DNA of 64,000 bases from Phyllobacterium zundukense (GCF_025452195.1 NZ_CP104972.1:1-64000); one strand, 5' to 3'; shown: positions 27,716 through 36,734, counted from the stretch's first letter. The notes: a model not told the origin generated them from the letters alone. A program made the numbers and translations.

Positions 27716-27844
27716 ATGAATAGAGCTCTGATCACCGTCGTTGCTGTACTAACAGCTATGAGTTTAAGTGCCTGCGGATCAATCGGCAAAGGAAAAGCGC
27801 CTCCGCCAATGGCAGAACCGACTGCAGCGCCAGTGTATAAATAA
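27716..27844 (+). CDS. very small lipoprotein, 42 aa
   Basis: ATG at 27716 follows AAAAGGA at good spacing. The protein has a short signal peptide with lipobox LSAC (Cys about residue 20), then GSIGKGK and a proline/alanine-rich end APVYK. This is the layout of the tiny entericidin-like or hypothetical lipoproteins common in Hyphomicrobiales. It would be anchored in a membrane facing the periplasm. A hairpin follows immediately, which supports a real transcription unit. Confidence 0.65.
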   Translation: MNRALITVVAVLTAMSLSACGSIGKGKAPPPMAEPTAAPVYK

Positions 27845-27861
27845 AGGCTGCTTTTGTGCTA

Positions 27862-27885
27862 TGGGAAGGTGAGTCCACCTTCCCA
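27862..27885 (+). terminator. 10-bp hairpin after the lipoprotein gene
   Basis: TGGGAAGGTG and CACCTTCCCA flank a four-base loop, 18 bases after the stop codon. Only a weak T tract follows. The stretch from here to the tRNA (27886-28346) holds no gene I can support. Confidence 0.55.
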
Positions 27886-28346
27886 TTCCATTGATGCAAG
27901 GCACCGGCCCTGTACACGACGTGCGTTGCCGCCGTATATATTTAGCGCCGGTTGGAACTAGCTTGTACCTTGTCCGGAGCGAATTACAACCGCGCTTCTG
28001 CCACCCAGTCAGCAGTTTTCACCACCGCATCCAACGACTGACAAAGATCCGCTTTGGGCCGATATCGTTGAAAAACTCGGCCAGGTAGCTGTTCATCGGG
28101 CTGTTGCAGCATCCTTCCGGTAGGGATGATGGGCTAGAGCAAACCGCAGCCAAATGGAATCGTTTCGCTCAATTTTTGCCAAAGGCTCTTTTCCTGGCCA
28201 TCCGCATCTATTTGTCTCGTGCGGGCAGGGCAACACACGACTGTGTTACATTCAAGAAATCGTCTTATTGCTGTTGACCGAAGGGTGGCTCTGCATGTAT
28301 TTGGCTTTTCACGGTCGTGGGTTCACCCATATCCGACGCTCTTGCG

Positions 28347-28431
28347 GCCCCCTTGGCGGAATTGGTAGACGCGCCTGACTCAAAATCAGGTTCCGAAAGG
28401 AGTGCTGGTTCGATTCCGGCAGGGGGCACCA
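28347..28431 (+). tRNA. tRNA-Leu(CAA)
   Basis: 85 bases including an encoded CCA. Acceptor stem GCCCCCT pairs with AGGGGGC. The D-arm region reads GGCGGAATTGGTAGACGC, the anticodon loop CTCAAAA gives anticodon CAA, a variable arm is present as expected for leucine, and the T loop is GGTTCGATTCC. An integrase remnant faces its 3' end, so it is the likely attachment site of an integrated element. Confidence 0.95.
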
Positions 28432-28499
28432 ACCAACTATCACATTGATTCTACTTATCTTTTTGTTCTCAACCCGCTTTTTGTCAACCACATTATCAG

Positions 28500-29596
28500 T
28501 TAGACTTTATTAGCCTCATTTTGTTCTGGGATGAGCTTGTGCATTTCGCCGCCAGCGAGCTTCCGGCGATTGGCTTTTCTTGTGTAAAGCGTCGTCTGCT
28601 GTTTGGTGGTCCAGCCAAAAATTGCCATCAGTTCATCATCTGTCGCGCCGTTCTCAGCGGCGATGGTAGCGCCAGCTTTACGGAGGCCATGCGTCGAACA
28701 CTGCGGCATCCCGGCCTGATCGCACCAATTGCGCATCTTGCTACCGAGGCTGTTGACAGTAAATGGAGCTTTCCATTCGTTGACCAAGAAGGTTAGATCA
28801 CCGCAGGGGCTAGCTTCGATGGTCTTGTTTAAGATGGGCAGAACGGGGATCTCCACCGATACCATACTGGACCGATCGGTTTTCTTGGGGCGGATTACAA
28901 ACCATCCATCCTGAATATGCTGTCTCCCAAGTACTGCCAAATCACTAAGGCGAAGTCCAGTGAACATCGCGAGGTGAAGCATCAGGCGTGCTTTAGTGCC
29001 CTCCGGATGGCGTTCCTCGTACTGGTGAACCTCCTGCAGTGACCATGTATGGATGCCATCCCCGGAGAACAGAGGCTTGATCTTGCTTGCCGGATTGACC
29101 GCCGCGATACCTGCCTCGATAGCCCAACCGAACATAGCTGATAGCGACTTTACCAACTCATTCTGCGCGCCTGGCGTGTCCCTGAGAGTATCGCGCAATT
29201 CAATGACATGTTTGCGCTCCATCCATCTGAACTCCAGATCGCCGCGACGGTAACCTGTTGGCGCTGTGCTGTCGCAAATCTCTTCGAAGATGCGTTTGCG
29301 CCGCGCAAGCAAGGTAGGATTGATGCGGCCAAATACCCGTTTTGCAGTACTGCTCTTTCAGCCATTGAAATGAGTTCTCTTTGGTCGCCCTTTTCACTAA
29401 AGCAGCAGTCCCGTCCGTTTTCTTGTATGGGATACCGAGCCGTGCACAAGAAACCTCGTTGTCAAAATCGGCAGTTCCTGGTGTCTCGTTCAAGCGAACT
29501 TTTTTGCGACCAGTTGCGTGGAAATAATAGCGGGTGTTCCTATAACGATCGTGGTCGGCAATAACGCCCTTGGGAAGGTTGTTTTTTCTTGCTCAT
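28500..29596 (-). pseudogene. tyrosine-type integrase, two frameshifts
   Basis: Phage-type site-specific recombinase beside tRNA-Leu. The C-terminal 270 codons (28500-29312) are open and keep the catalytic set: Arg in FTGLRLSDLAV, Lys in RPKKTDR, HGLRKAGA and the nucleophile Tyr in TTLYTRKA. Upstream, another frame gives LNETPGTADFDNEVSCARLG and the SAM-like core-binding part; the join near 29320 lost or gained bases. A second shift lies near 29583-29588, where a run of six A after the ATG at 29596 should be five for the frame VIADHDRYRNTRYYFHATG. The start ATG overlaps the stop of the next gene (ATGA). Confidence 0.85.
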
Positions 29597-29839
29597 CCCC
29601 AAGGATTATCTGACGCTGAGAGAACGTCAAGATCACCTTCCCTGTGGGGCAGGCCACGAAAGGCATCAGCCAACTCTGAAACGTCCCAGATTAGCCGCCC
29701 GGGGCTGAGGCATCTTTCCGACTGAAACCAGCTTGTCGAAGAGGGACTCGCTAATATCAAAGAGCGCCGCGGCCTTAGTCCGACCTACGCCGAACGGTGG
29801 CAAAGACGCGGGTAGAGTCTCGTTGCGCGCGGTCCTCAT
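29593..29839 (-). pseudogene. excisionase-like HTH protein, frameshifted
   Basis: From an ATG at 29839 the frame shows a small helix-turn-helix protein (GVGRTKAAALFDISESLFDK then LVSVGKMPQPR). Near 29700 the frame shifts; the other frame continues RLIWDVSELADAFRGLP to a stop overlapping the integrase ATG. Such proteins sit directly upstream of integrases and act as excisionases or AlpA-like regulators. The upstream part is fused to an IS66 transposase fragment. Confidence 0.6.
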
Positions 29840-29845
29840 GCGTGG

Positions 29846-30065
29846 TTGCCGGGCGACCTCGTCGCGCAACATCTGGTTCTCAACCCGCAGGGCTCCGACT
29901 TCAGCTTCAAGCTTCTGCATCTTACCGACCAAACCCGCAACCAGCCGGCGCATGGCACCGAGCGACAACGTCTCGACCGAATCAACCGATGGCAATTTCA
30001 TGCCGCGTTGAATCAGAATTCGCCCTGTTTGAAAATCTAACTGCCGGGAAATCTGCCCCGTCTAC
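29846..30065 (-). mobile_element. remnant of a second, divergent IS66-type element
   Basis: The first 50 or so codons of a TnpC (MKLPSVDSVETLSLGAMRRL, then KMQKLEAEVGALRVENQMLR) start at 30001 and are related but not identical to the complete copies. Upstream lies its own terminal sequence, ending GTCTAC at 30065. Ten bases later the complete IS66-GST element begins, so one IS inserted next to an older relative's end. Confidence 0.65.
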
Positions 30066-30196
30066 CTTGGCAGCGGTAACCGGACCAAATTCCCGGGCAG
30101 GATCGCTTAGGCACTTATCAATATGCATTCTTTCGACCAATGTTGAGTTTATGCAATATGGCTGTACGAGTCGGAGCAACGTGGGAGACAGTGTGA

Positions 30197-30838
30197 ATGC
30201 TGACAGTCTGGGGCCGCCGAACTTCTTCAAATGTCCAAGCGCTGATGTGGTGCATTGGTGAACTGAAGCTTCCGTTTATGCGTCACGACATTGGCCACAG
30301 GTACGGTGGCAACGATTCTGCAGAGTTCAAGAAGCTCAACCCGAACGGTACAGTGCCGGTTCTACGTGATGGAGACGGCGCGTCGTTGTGGGAGACAGGC
30401 GCAATCCTGCGCTATCTCGCCGCCCGTTACGGCGACGCAGAGTTCTGGCCGCAAGATGTCGAAGCGCGGGCGGAAATCGATAAATGGGCTGAATGGTCCA
30501 AGATTAATATCGCCCTCAATTTCACCGGCCCCATCTTTTGGAGGGTGGTACGAACGGCACCGAAGGATCGGGATGCGGAGGCGATTGCCGGAGCTATTAG
30601 CACTTTCAATGCAAAGCTCGACATTGCCGAGGCCCAACTCGAGCGCAATGCCTTTTTGGCCGGGAATAAATTCACTCTGGCCGATATTCAGTTCGGCCAT
30701 GTGCTCTACCGATATTATGACATCAACATCGATCGTTCCGGCTATCCTGCCCTGAAGCGATACTACGATAGGCTCACCGCCCGGGCAGCATTCAAGGAGC
30801 ATGTCATGGTGTCATACGACGATCTAAGAGTGCTTTGA
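30197..30838 (+). CDS. glutathione S-transferase, transposon cargo (copy 1)
   Basis: 213 aa. An N-terminal thioredoxin-fold domain (about 1-80) has the Ser-type active-site segment RRTSSNVQ (Ser10 or 11 likely contacts glutathione), the cis-Pro in NPNGTVPVL and the glutathione-binding LWETGAILRYLAARYG. An all-helical C-terminal domain follows (GNKFTLADIQFGHVLYRYYD). The length is normal and the frame is intact, identical to copy 2. It would conjugate glutathione to electrophiles or act in aromatic or stress metabolism; substrate unknown. It lies between the terminal repeats with the transposase, 55 bases from the tnpC stop, convergent. Confidence 0.92.
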   Translation: MLTVWGRRTSSNVQALMWCIGELKLPFMRHDIGHRYGGNDSAEFKKLNPNGTVPVLRDGDGASLWETGAILRYLAARYGDAEFWPQDVEARAEIDKWAEWSKINIALNFTGPIFWRVVRTAPKDRDAEAIAGAISTFNAKLDIAEAQLERNAFLAGNKFTLADIQFGHVLYRYYDINIDRSGYPALKRYYDRLTARAAFKEHVMVSYDDLRVL

Positions 30839-30893
30839 TTAAGTCACCGTTTCACGATGGTCCACCCGCGCAATCTTATCCCTGCCCGTGGAT

Positions 30894-32546
30894 TTACATG
30901 GGCATGGCAATCAGTTCAGCTAGCGGTGGAATCTTTTGATTGGAGTCATTGAGTCCGAGTCGATCGCCGATGTACGCATAGAAGGAAACGCCAAGCTTCC
31001 GGCAGGTCTTCATTAGCCCGAGCATGACGTCTCGCGCCTGGCGGCCTTTGTCACTCATAGTGCCGCCCGAGATCTTCCGCTTGATGACACAGGCACGAAT
31101 GTCGTTCTCGGATGCATTGGTGTGCAGCGGGATGTCCGGCCGGTCCAGAACCTTGAGAAGTTCAGGCTTACGCCGGTGCAAACGCACCAGCAATTGATCC
31201 AAATCCGCGAAACCTGTGCGCAAGGTGAATATACGATCAAAGCGTTGGCGGAACGCCTGGGCCACTCCGGGAGATGGCCTTTCCTTCCACGCCTTCAATG
31301 CTTGATAGAAACACCAGATCAGATCACGCACCGTTTCAACGGCCCGAGCTTGTTTTGGCGTTGCCGGCATCAGCTTGTGAACGAGACGTTCTGCGTGCAC
31401 CCAACACAATGCATGATTGGGGATGCGGAACTGACCGGCACCGTCGGAGACGACAACGGTCGTGCGCATCAGTCCATGGTGTCGGATCGCGCCCCAGAGT
31501 GCGCCTTCGCTTAACGCCCGCAACAGCGCCCTGTCGAAGATATCGATGGCACAGCGTGCCAGATGGTCCAGCCATGCGCTCTGCGATGCGAATATCTTTT
31601 CCGGGTGGACGGAGAGCTTCTCGATCAACAACGGATCAACCTGACGCCGACGCAAGTAGTCAAGTGCAGCCGCATTGATCACATAATCTTCATGGCCTGC
31701 GCGCATCAGCGACAGAAAGCTCAATCGAGATTTTGATCGGCCTGTTCTGAACACGGTAAAGCGCTCGCCGCCAATGTGGCTTGTTATACCTTCGCGCCGC
31801 GCATGGCGTGCACCGGTATCGTCCACCGTGATGAACGGCGCCGTTGTCAATCCCGCCCGCAAGACCGACAGGTCCTCGCCTGCAAACGTGTCGAGATCCG
31901 TGATCAGGATGCGAACAACCTGGCTCTTCGATATCTCGACCCCGATACCATTCAGGATCGATGTCAGCCGTTCCGTCGTCACCTGACCTTGCGCATGCAT
32001 GGTCAGACAAAACTGCCGCAGGCCCGGACCGATGCCGCCGACAATGCCATCCGGCAAGGGCGCAAGAATTGTCTTGCCGTCCAAGGTGACCCAGCGCTCG
32101 CGCCGGTAACGCACGACTTCTGCCGCAACAACCAGCTCGCGCACCAGGATTGTTTCGTATCCCTTGAAACGTGACCCTTCCGGCGCGTCCGCTTTGACGA
32201 TTACCTCGCGCGTGACCCGATCGCGCTTAACACCGCGGCCGCCCTTGCTGCTATTCTTCCCGGCTGTAGGCTTGCTCGCGTTCTCCATCCCCGATGGCCG
32301 AAACGGCGGTCGTGGCGGCAAATTCTTCAGCCGGGCGATTTCGTCTCGAAGCGATTGGTTATCCAGGCACAGACTATCGTTTTCCAGCTTCAGTCGTTCA
32401 TTGTCGTCACGCAGTCTCTGGTTCTCGGTGCGCAGCGCTCCGACATCCGCTTCAAGCTCGTGCATCTTGCCGACCAAACCCGCAACCAGCCGGCGCATGG
32501 CACCGAGCGACAAGGTCTCAACAGAATCAACGGATGGCAGCTTCAT
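30894..32546 (-). CDS. tnpC: IS66-family transposase TnpC (copy 1)
   Basis: 550 aa. Residues 28-75 form a leucine-rich coiled coil. A basic, glycine-rich linker (85-110) follows, then a zinc-finger-like region without clear cysteine pairs, and the DDE nuclease: Asp242/243 in FITVDDTGARH, Asp368 in VVVSDGAGQFR, Glu480 in TNASENDIRACVIKRK. It is full length and undisturbed. It cuts and joins the element ends. The usual IS66 partners TnpA and TnpB are not encoded here, so this type acts alone or with helpers elsewhere. Confidence 0.95.
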   Translation of the reverse strand: MKLPSVDSVETLSLGAMRRLVAGLVGKMHELEADVGALRTENQRLRDDNERLKLENDSLCLDNQSLRDEIARLKNLPPRPPFRPSGMENASKPTAGKNSSKGGRGVKRDRVTREVIVKADAPEGSRFKGYETILVRELVVAAEVVRYRRERWVTLDGKTILAPLPDGIVGGIGPGLRQFCLTMHAQGQVTTERLTSILNGIGVEISKSQVVRILITDLDTFAGEDLSVLRAGLTTAPFITVDDTGARHARREGITSHIGGERFTVFRTGRSKSRLSFLSLMRAGHEDYVINAAALDYLRRRQVDPLLIEKLSVHPEKIFASQSAWLDHLARCAIDIFDRALLRALSEGALWGAIRHHGLMRTTVVVSDGAGQFRIPNHALCWVHAERLVHKLMPATPKQARAVETVRDLIWCFYQALKAWKERPSPGVAQAFRQRFDRIFTLRTGFADLDQLLVRLHRRKPELLKVLDRPDIPLHTNASENDIRACVIKRKISGGTMSDKGRQARDVMLGLMKTCRKLGVSFYAYIGDRLGLNDSNQKIPPLAELIAMPM

Positions 32547-32850
32547 GCCACCTTGAATCAGAATTCGCTGTGCTTGAAAATCTATCTGCCCGGGAATTTG
32601 GTCCGGTTACTTGGCAGCGGCTTTTGCCGGTGCGAGCTTCCATAACATTAACATACTGTTTCCGTTAATATTTTTCGCCATACAGTATCGATCATCGCTT
32701 TAGCTTCTGCTTATCGGACTATTCCATGGAGAAGTTATAGGCTGCACTTAGAGTGTGCTGTCTAAAACCGTAGTTCCCATTCTTTGGTCATCCAAACGCC
32801 CGATTTCCTTGTATTTCGAGCGTTCTGACGCTTGTGGAGGAGCCCGCTTC

Positions 32851-32890
32851 TCCTATTATCGGCATTTTCAAACGACCGTTTACCGAGAAC
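32851..32890. repeat. dispersed transposon-end-like repeat, copy C (inverted)
   Basis: Read on the minus strand it gives GTTCTCGGTAAACGGTCGTT then TGAAAATGCCGATAATAGG, sharing the core of copies A and B. It precedes a TA module and a resolvase, the usual passengers of Tn3-type transposons. Confidence 0.5.
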
Positions 32891-32994
32891 TTCCGATATT
32901 GTACAAATCGCCGTTTGGAGCTGGCCGCGCTGTCCATCCAGCATTTGTTATTCATATGCATTACATTACCCAAGCCAATGATGGAGAATCAACG

Positions 32995-33195
32995 ATGCCC
33001 TCAAACGCTCTGGTCCAGACACGCGCCTTGCCTCTGGAACTCATCAGCAACAGCAGCGCCTATGACGCGTGGTGTCGAGCAAAAGTGCAACAAGCCCTTG
33101 ATGACACGCGACCGGACATCGACGACGCCGATGCCGAGGCTCATTTTGCGAATCGACGCTCTGCGGCGCTACGCAAGGCGGCGACCGGTCAGTGA
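32995..33195 (+). CDS. RelB-like antitoxin / stability determinant
   Basis: 66 aa from the ATG at 32995 behind GGAGAA. AYDAWCRAKVQQALDDTRPD is the hallmark of small RelB-type antitoxins coded on Tn3-like transposons and plasmids. It would bind and neutralise a ParE/RelE toxin and repress the operon. The toxin gene starts inside its stop codon (TGATG) but is broken, so the antitoxin is now an orphan. Confidence 0.7.
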   Translation: MPSNALVQTRALPLELISNSSAYDAWCRAKVQQALDDTRPDIDDADAEAHFANRRSAALRKAATGQ

Positions 33196-33484
33196 TGAAG
33201 CTCGTTTGGACACAATTCGCTCTCGCCGATCGCGAGGCATTTTCACGTACATCGAAGCCGAGAATCCGCGATCAGCGATGCATGTGGATGAGTAGATTGT
33301 CCCGGCGGTCCGCCGGCTTCTGGACATTCCAGAGAGCGGAAGGCCCGGCCGTCTCGTCGGGACGCGTGAATTAGTCTTCCGTACGCCATACGTTGCTGCT
33401 TACGCTGTGACAGCCGATACGGTCCGCATCCCGCGCATTCTTCACGGCACAAACATGTGGCCAGATGAGATTACCATAAAATAG
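33195..33484 (+). pseudogene. ParE/RelE toxin, frameshift and nonsense mutation
   Basis: The frame from 33195 begins MKLVWTQFALADREA; after about 33236 the correct frame continues IFTYIEAENPRSAMHVDE, meets a TAG at about 33293, and resumes IVPAVRRLLDIPESGRPGRL and RELVFRTPYVAAYAVTADTV to the stop at 33484. All parts of a ParE-type toxin are present, so loss of function is by point changes. Confidence 0.8.
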
Positions 33485-33524
33485 AGTCGCCAACTCTCTG
33501 TCCTTTCGCAGGGCGCATTCAACG

Positions 33525-34416
33525 ATGATTCACAGCCCAAAGAAACCGATCAACCGCCTCATCGGCTACGCTCGCGTTTCTACGGAAGATCAGGCAAGAA
33601 GCTCAGCTTATCGAGCTATAGGCTGCCGGGTGCCACGACATCTTCGAAGAACACGGTTCCGGCGCGGCTCGGGCCCGACCCATACTGGCCAAGCTGCTGC
33701 GCGAGATCAAAGCCGGCGATGTGCTCAGTCGTGGTACGTCTCGATCGTCTAGCGCGGTCGGTTAGCCATCTCCTGCCAGGCAATCGCGCACTTGGAGCAG
33801 GTTTCGCTCCCTGCATGATCCCATCGACACGTCGACGCCACAAGGCATGTTTTCCTTGCAGGTTCTGGGCGGCGCAATTGGAGCGGCCATTGATTTCCGA
33901 ACGCACGAGAGCTGGGATCAATGCGGCGAAGGCCCGGGTAAGTTGCCTGGCAATCCCGGCTTCCGTCAACTGCAGCCAGATGAGCTTGCCAAGGCGTCGC
34001 GGGCACGAGAACGCAGCCAACTTACGGATTTGACCACAACCATCTGATCATGGTTGCCAATCGTGCAGCGCATGCGGCCGGACCATCCCTGGGAGGACGC
34101 GGAGCCTCAATCGCGAGACAGGGCAGAAATGGTCGGTCGATCGCCTGCGGTCGGTCAAACGGCTGGTGCGCGAGGGCTGGCTGATCCAGGATTGATTGTC
34201 CCCTCGCCTCGGCGCACGCCACAAGACTGATTGATGTCGCTGATCACCGGGATTGCCAACGCCAACCCGGATGTAACGTTCCGTGCTATTGCCAGCCAGC
34301 TTGAGGCCATGCATGAGCGCACACCGCCCGGATCATCGACTTGGGCAGCTTCGTCGGTCAAACACCTGCTTGACAGGGCCAGAAAGCTCGGCCTTGTTGC
34401 GCAGGCTAGGAATTGA
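33525..34416 (+). pseudogene. Tn3-type serine resolvase, multiple frameshifts
   Basis: RLIGYARVSTEDQA (with the catalytic Ser) at the start, then AAGCHDIFEEHGSGAARARP and VVRLDRLARSVSHLL in other frames, then AQLERPLISERTRAGI, NRETGQKWSVDRLR and finally AIASQLEAMHERTPPGSSTW with SSVKHLLDRARKLGL. Together they are a complete resolvase/invertase with a long C-terminal extension, dispersed over three frames. No transposase of a Tn3 element remains here. Confidence 0.8.
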
Positions 34417-34456
34417 CGTTATTCACCCCTGCTCATTCTATTAGATAAGAGAATCC

Positions 34457-34773
34457 ATGGCTGTTGATTGCGTCGCCACGCTGCAGGAACAAGCGGATCT
34501 GGTGATGGATGTCGCAAAGGACGTAGACAATGCGCTCGCCGCATCCGATCTGACCGTTGAACAGGCGTCCCGGCTCTACAATCGGGAGCCCAAGACTTCG
34601 ATCGGATTGTCGAACTCTTGAACGAGCACGACCTGCACGAGAGTTTCATTGACGGTGCCGAGATCATCGAAGACACCTGGACCAATCTCTCGGTTGCAAC
34701 GGCGAACAGGCTAAGAGTATTGCGTGGCCTGGATCCCATCGGCATAGCGCCCGATGATCGAAATGAGGCTTGA
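34457..34773 (+). pseudogene. hypothetical plasmid-type protein, frameshifted
   Basis: ATG at 34457 opens MAVDCVATLQEQADLVMDVA; near 34590 the frame shifts and the rest reads QDFDRIVELLNEHDLHESFI then IIEDTWTNLSVATANRLRVL to the stop at 34773. Together about 105 codons of an acidic protein I do not recognise. Confidence 0.5.
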
Positions 34774-34923
34774 GCGCAACGCTTCAGTGGAAGCAGCTAG
34801 CGCCGATGCTTGCCTGAGCCGCTACGATCTCCAGAGATTTTCGTCACCATATCTTAACGACACGTTTTCTGGCTATCCTCGTTCCAGGATGAAACATTGG
34901 GGCGAGAACAGAGTTTGAGAGCC

Positions 34924-35250
34924 ATGGATAAGATCATTTGGCAAAAAACCAGCGTTGGAGCGGAAGAGCCCTCGCACGAGTTCACAGCCATTGCACCGAA
35001 TGGGATTGATGTCGGCCGGATCTATCGCATCGATGGCGGTCCTCTCAAAGGTCGCTGGCGCTGGATTTTTCTGCTTGGCCATTCGCAATTTCGCCAAGGC
35101 ATAATGAGCGGTGACCAGGCCTCGAAACAGAGGGCCGCAAACCAGGTATGGAAGACATACGAGCGCTATCTCGAAACTCCCGGTTTTGATGGTGGCGGTC
35201 AAAGCCGGATACCGCTAAAAAAGCAATCGAACCAAATCCGCGCGATTTGA
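34924..35250 (+). CDS. conserved hypothetical protein, 108 aa
   Basis: ATG at 34924. VGRIYRIDGGPLKGRWRWIF and ANQVWKTYERYLETP suggest a small beta-strand domain followed by a helix, in the style of uncharacterised proteins on rhizobial plasmids. The frame is intact although its neighbours are broken. No motif points to a reaction. Confidence 0.6.
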   Translation: MDKIIWQKTSVGAEEPSHEFTAIAPNGIDVGRIYRIDGGPLKGRWRWIFLLGHSQFRQGIMSGDQASKQRAANQVWKTYERYLETPGFDGGGQSRIPLKKQSNQIRAI

Positions 35251-35345
35251 CATATTGGCGCTCTTCGATCCAGTCAGGTGACGTTCCGTTCCTCACTAGA
35301 GGATAGAAAGATGCGCATTGAACTGTGCCCAAACGGTGGAAACAG

Positions 35346-35486
35346 ATGAGACAACAGTACCTCTTCTTCCTCGCGCTGGTCATGGGATTTGCGCTGCTGG
35401 CTGCACTCGCTTTTTGTTCGACCGAAGATGCGCCACCCAGTTTGGCTCCCGCCACTCCGTTGCAACAGCTAGGAACTGGCGGATAA
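35346..35486 (+). CDS. very small membrane or lipoprotein, 46 aa
   Basis: ATG at 35346 with GGTGGA upstream. A hydrophobic stretch (YLFFLALVMGFALLAALAF) leads to C-S-T and a Pro/Ala-rich tail. The Cys could be lipidated, although the lipobox LAFC is imperfect. No family known. Confidence 0.45.
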   Translation: MRQQYLFFLALVMGFALLAALAFCSTEDAPPSLAPATPLQQLGTGG

Positions 35487-35506
35487 CCAGCCCACTCGAC
35501 CCACCA

Positions 35507-36035
35507 TCACGTCCCGGTCACTAACTGCGGCTGCACGCAATTTGCCTTCAGTGCCGCCATCAGCATTGGCCCGACGGAAAACTCCCCTGCCCTCGCCTTT
35601 TCGGTCAAAGCCCGCAGGTAACCGCTGGCGGATTGATGTTTTGGGATCGCTCCAGGATGCAGGCAATGACGATGGCGGCGTTCTCCTGGCCGAAGAAATC
35701 GAGCACATCCTCATAAGCCGCTGGGGGAAATGCCGAGATATCCCCTCACCTGCGCCGTTGTGATCATCAGATCGCGCCAGTTGCTGATACCGCTTGTGGC
35801 ATAGTCAGAGATTTCCGGAGAGGCCTTCATCACCAATCCAAGCGGATAGGCCTTTGCCAGATCACACGGGATTAGCTCCAGGCCTGGCGCGGGTTGATGG
35901 GATATCCACAACGCCCGGTACCGCTTCTAGATCGCTGACATCTTCTGCGACGGCAACTTCAATGAGGCGGACGATATCGCCTAGGAAGCGCTATGCGTTG
36001 GCGAACGAGCTTGAGTCTCTTCAACGCCATCCGTT
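35507..36035 (-). pseudogene. repC: repC replication initiator remnant
   Basis: Three frames together show parts of RepC, the initiator of repABC plasmids: RLKLVRQRIAL and DIVRLIEVAVAEDVSDLEAV near 36030-35930, PLGLVMKASPEISDYATSGI and NWRDLMITTAQVRGYLGISP in the middle, then NAAIVIACILERSQNIN and SGYLRALTEKARAGEFSVGP with MLMAALKANC at the end. Most of the DNA-binding N terminus and the central part are missing. It cannot initiate replication. It shows that plasmid DNA was captured between the two IS66 copies. Confidence 0.75.
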
Positions 36036-36161
36036 TCGATTGATTTGAGTAGCCCTCCGAACGTCAGTAGCAATTCGCCCATACTTAGTATGTCAAGCAT
36101 TTGCGTGCACGGCGTTTGGCACAGAAGTCGCGGCTGTCATACGGTCAGAGCAAGACAACGG

Positions 36162-36179
36162 AGTTCTCAGCTGAGAACT
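36162..36179. promoter_or_regulatory. parS-like palindrome 1 of a repABC plasmid
   Basis: AGTTCTCAGCTGAGAACT is a perfect 18-bp palindrome and fits the repABC partition-site pattern GTTNNCNGCNGNNAAC. RepB-type ParB proteins bind such sites. It lies upstream of the repC remnant. Confidence 0.75.
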
Positions 36180-36230
36180 TTTAGGGGAGCCGACTGTTCG
36201 TTAATCGCGAGGCGGAAAGCACCAAGGCGA

Positions 36231-36250
36231 AAGTTCTCAGCTGAGAACTT
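36231..36250. promoter_or_regulatory. parS-like palindrome 2
   Basis: AAGTTCTCAGCTGAGAACTT is a perfect 20-bp palindrome with the same core as the site 69 bases earlier; both are followed by TTTT or TTT. No repA or repB is present. From 36251 to 36670 I see no supported gene. Confidence 0.75.
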
Positions 36251-36734
36251 TTCTAGCGACATACCAATGAAACTATCGCAAACCCACTCAATCTGGGTCT
36301 GCGCGGACCCAAAACTCGTTCCATATACAGCGAAACTCATTTCATTTATCGACGTCTTCATTCCATTTTCGATGATTCCTGCACAAGAGTTGGCGGAAGT
36401 TATCCATGAATCGGCCAGCTTAAGCGCGCAGGGCAGGGGATTCCCAACTCCGAAAAGGCGCGTTGACAGATGCGACCCTTCCGTGACATCGTCAACTCAA
36501 CTGCTGTCGCGCTCGTCCCACTTGTTCAACCCCTTGCAATGCTATAGTCGCTATTCCGCAGCCCATCAGGCAGAAGTCATCCTGATATTCGCTTCCGTTT
36601 CGAAGTAAAGTTAGTAGATTATCAATGTGCTAGGGCGTCAAGCTTTTTGCCCATGTCCCAGTTCGATTGGGTAACCGGACCAAATTCCCGGGCAGATAGA
36701 TTTTCAAGCACAGCGAATTCTGATTCAAGGTGGC

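Larger units (their letters stand above)
30076..32610. mobile_element. IS66-family element carrying a GST gene, copy 1 (2,535 bp)
   Basis: Both ends are perfect inverted repeats of 25 bases, beginning GTAACCGGACCAAATTCCCG; the GTAA start is typical of IS66. Flanks show a 9-bp direct repeat TTGGCAGCG at 30067-30075 and 32611-32619. It contains a GST gene (plus) and tnpC (minus), tail to tail, and no tnpA or tnpB, as in the single-ORF ISBst12-like branch. Copy 2 at 36671-39205 has the same length, the same proteins and the opposite orientation. Confidence 0.92.
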
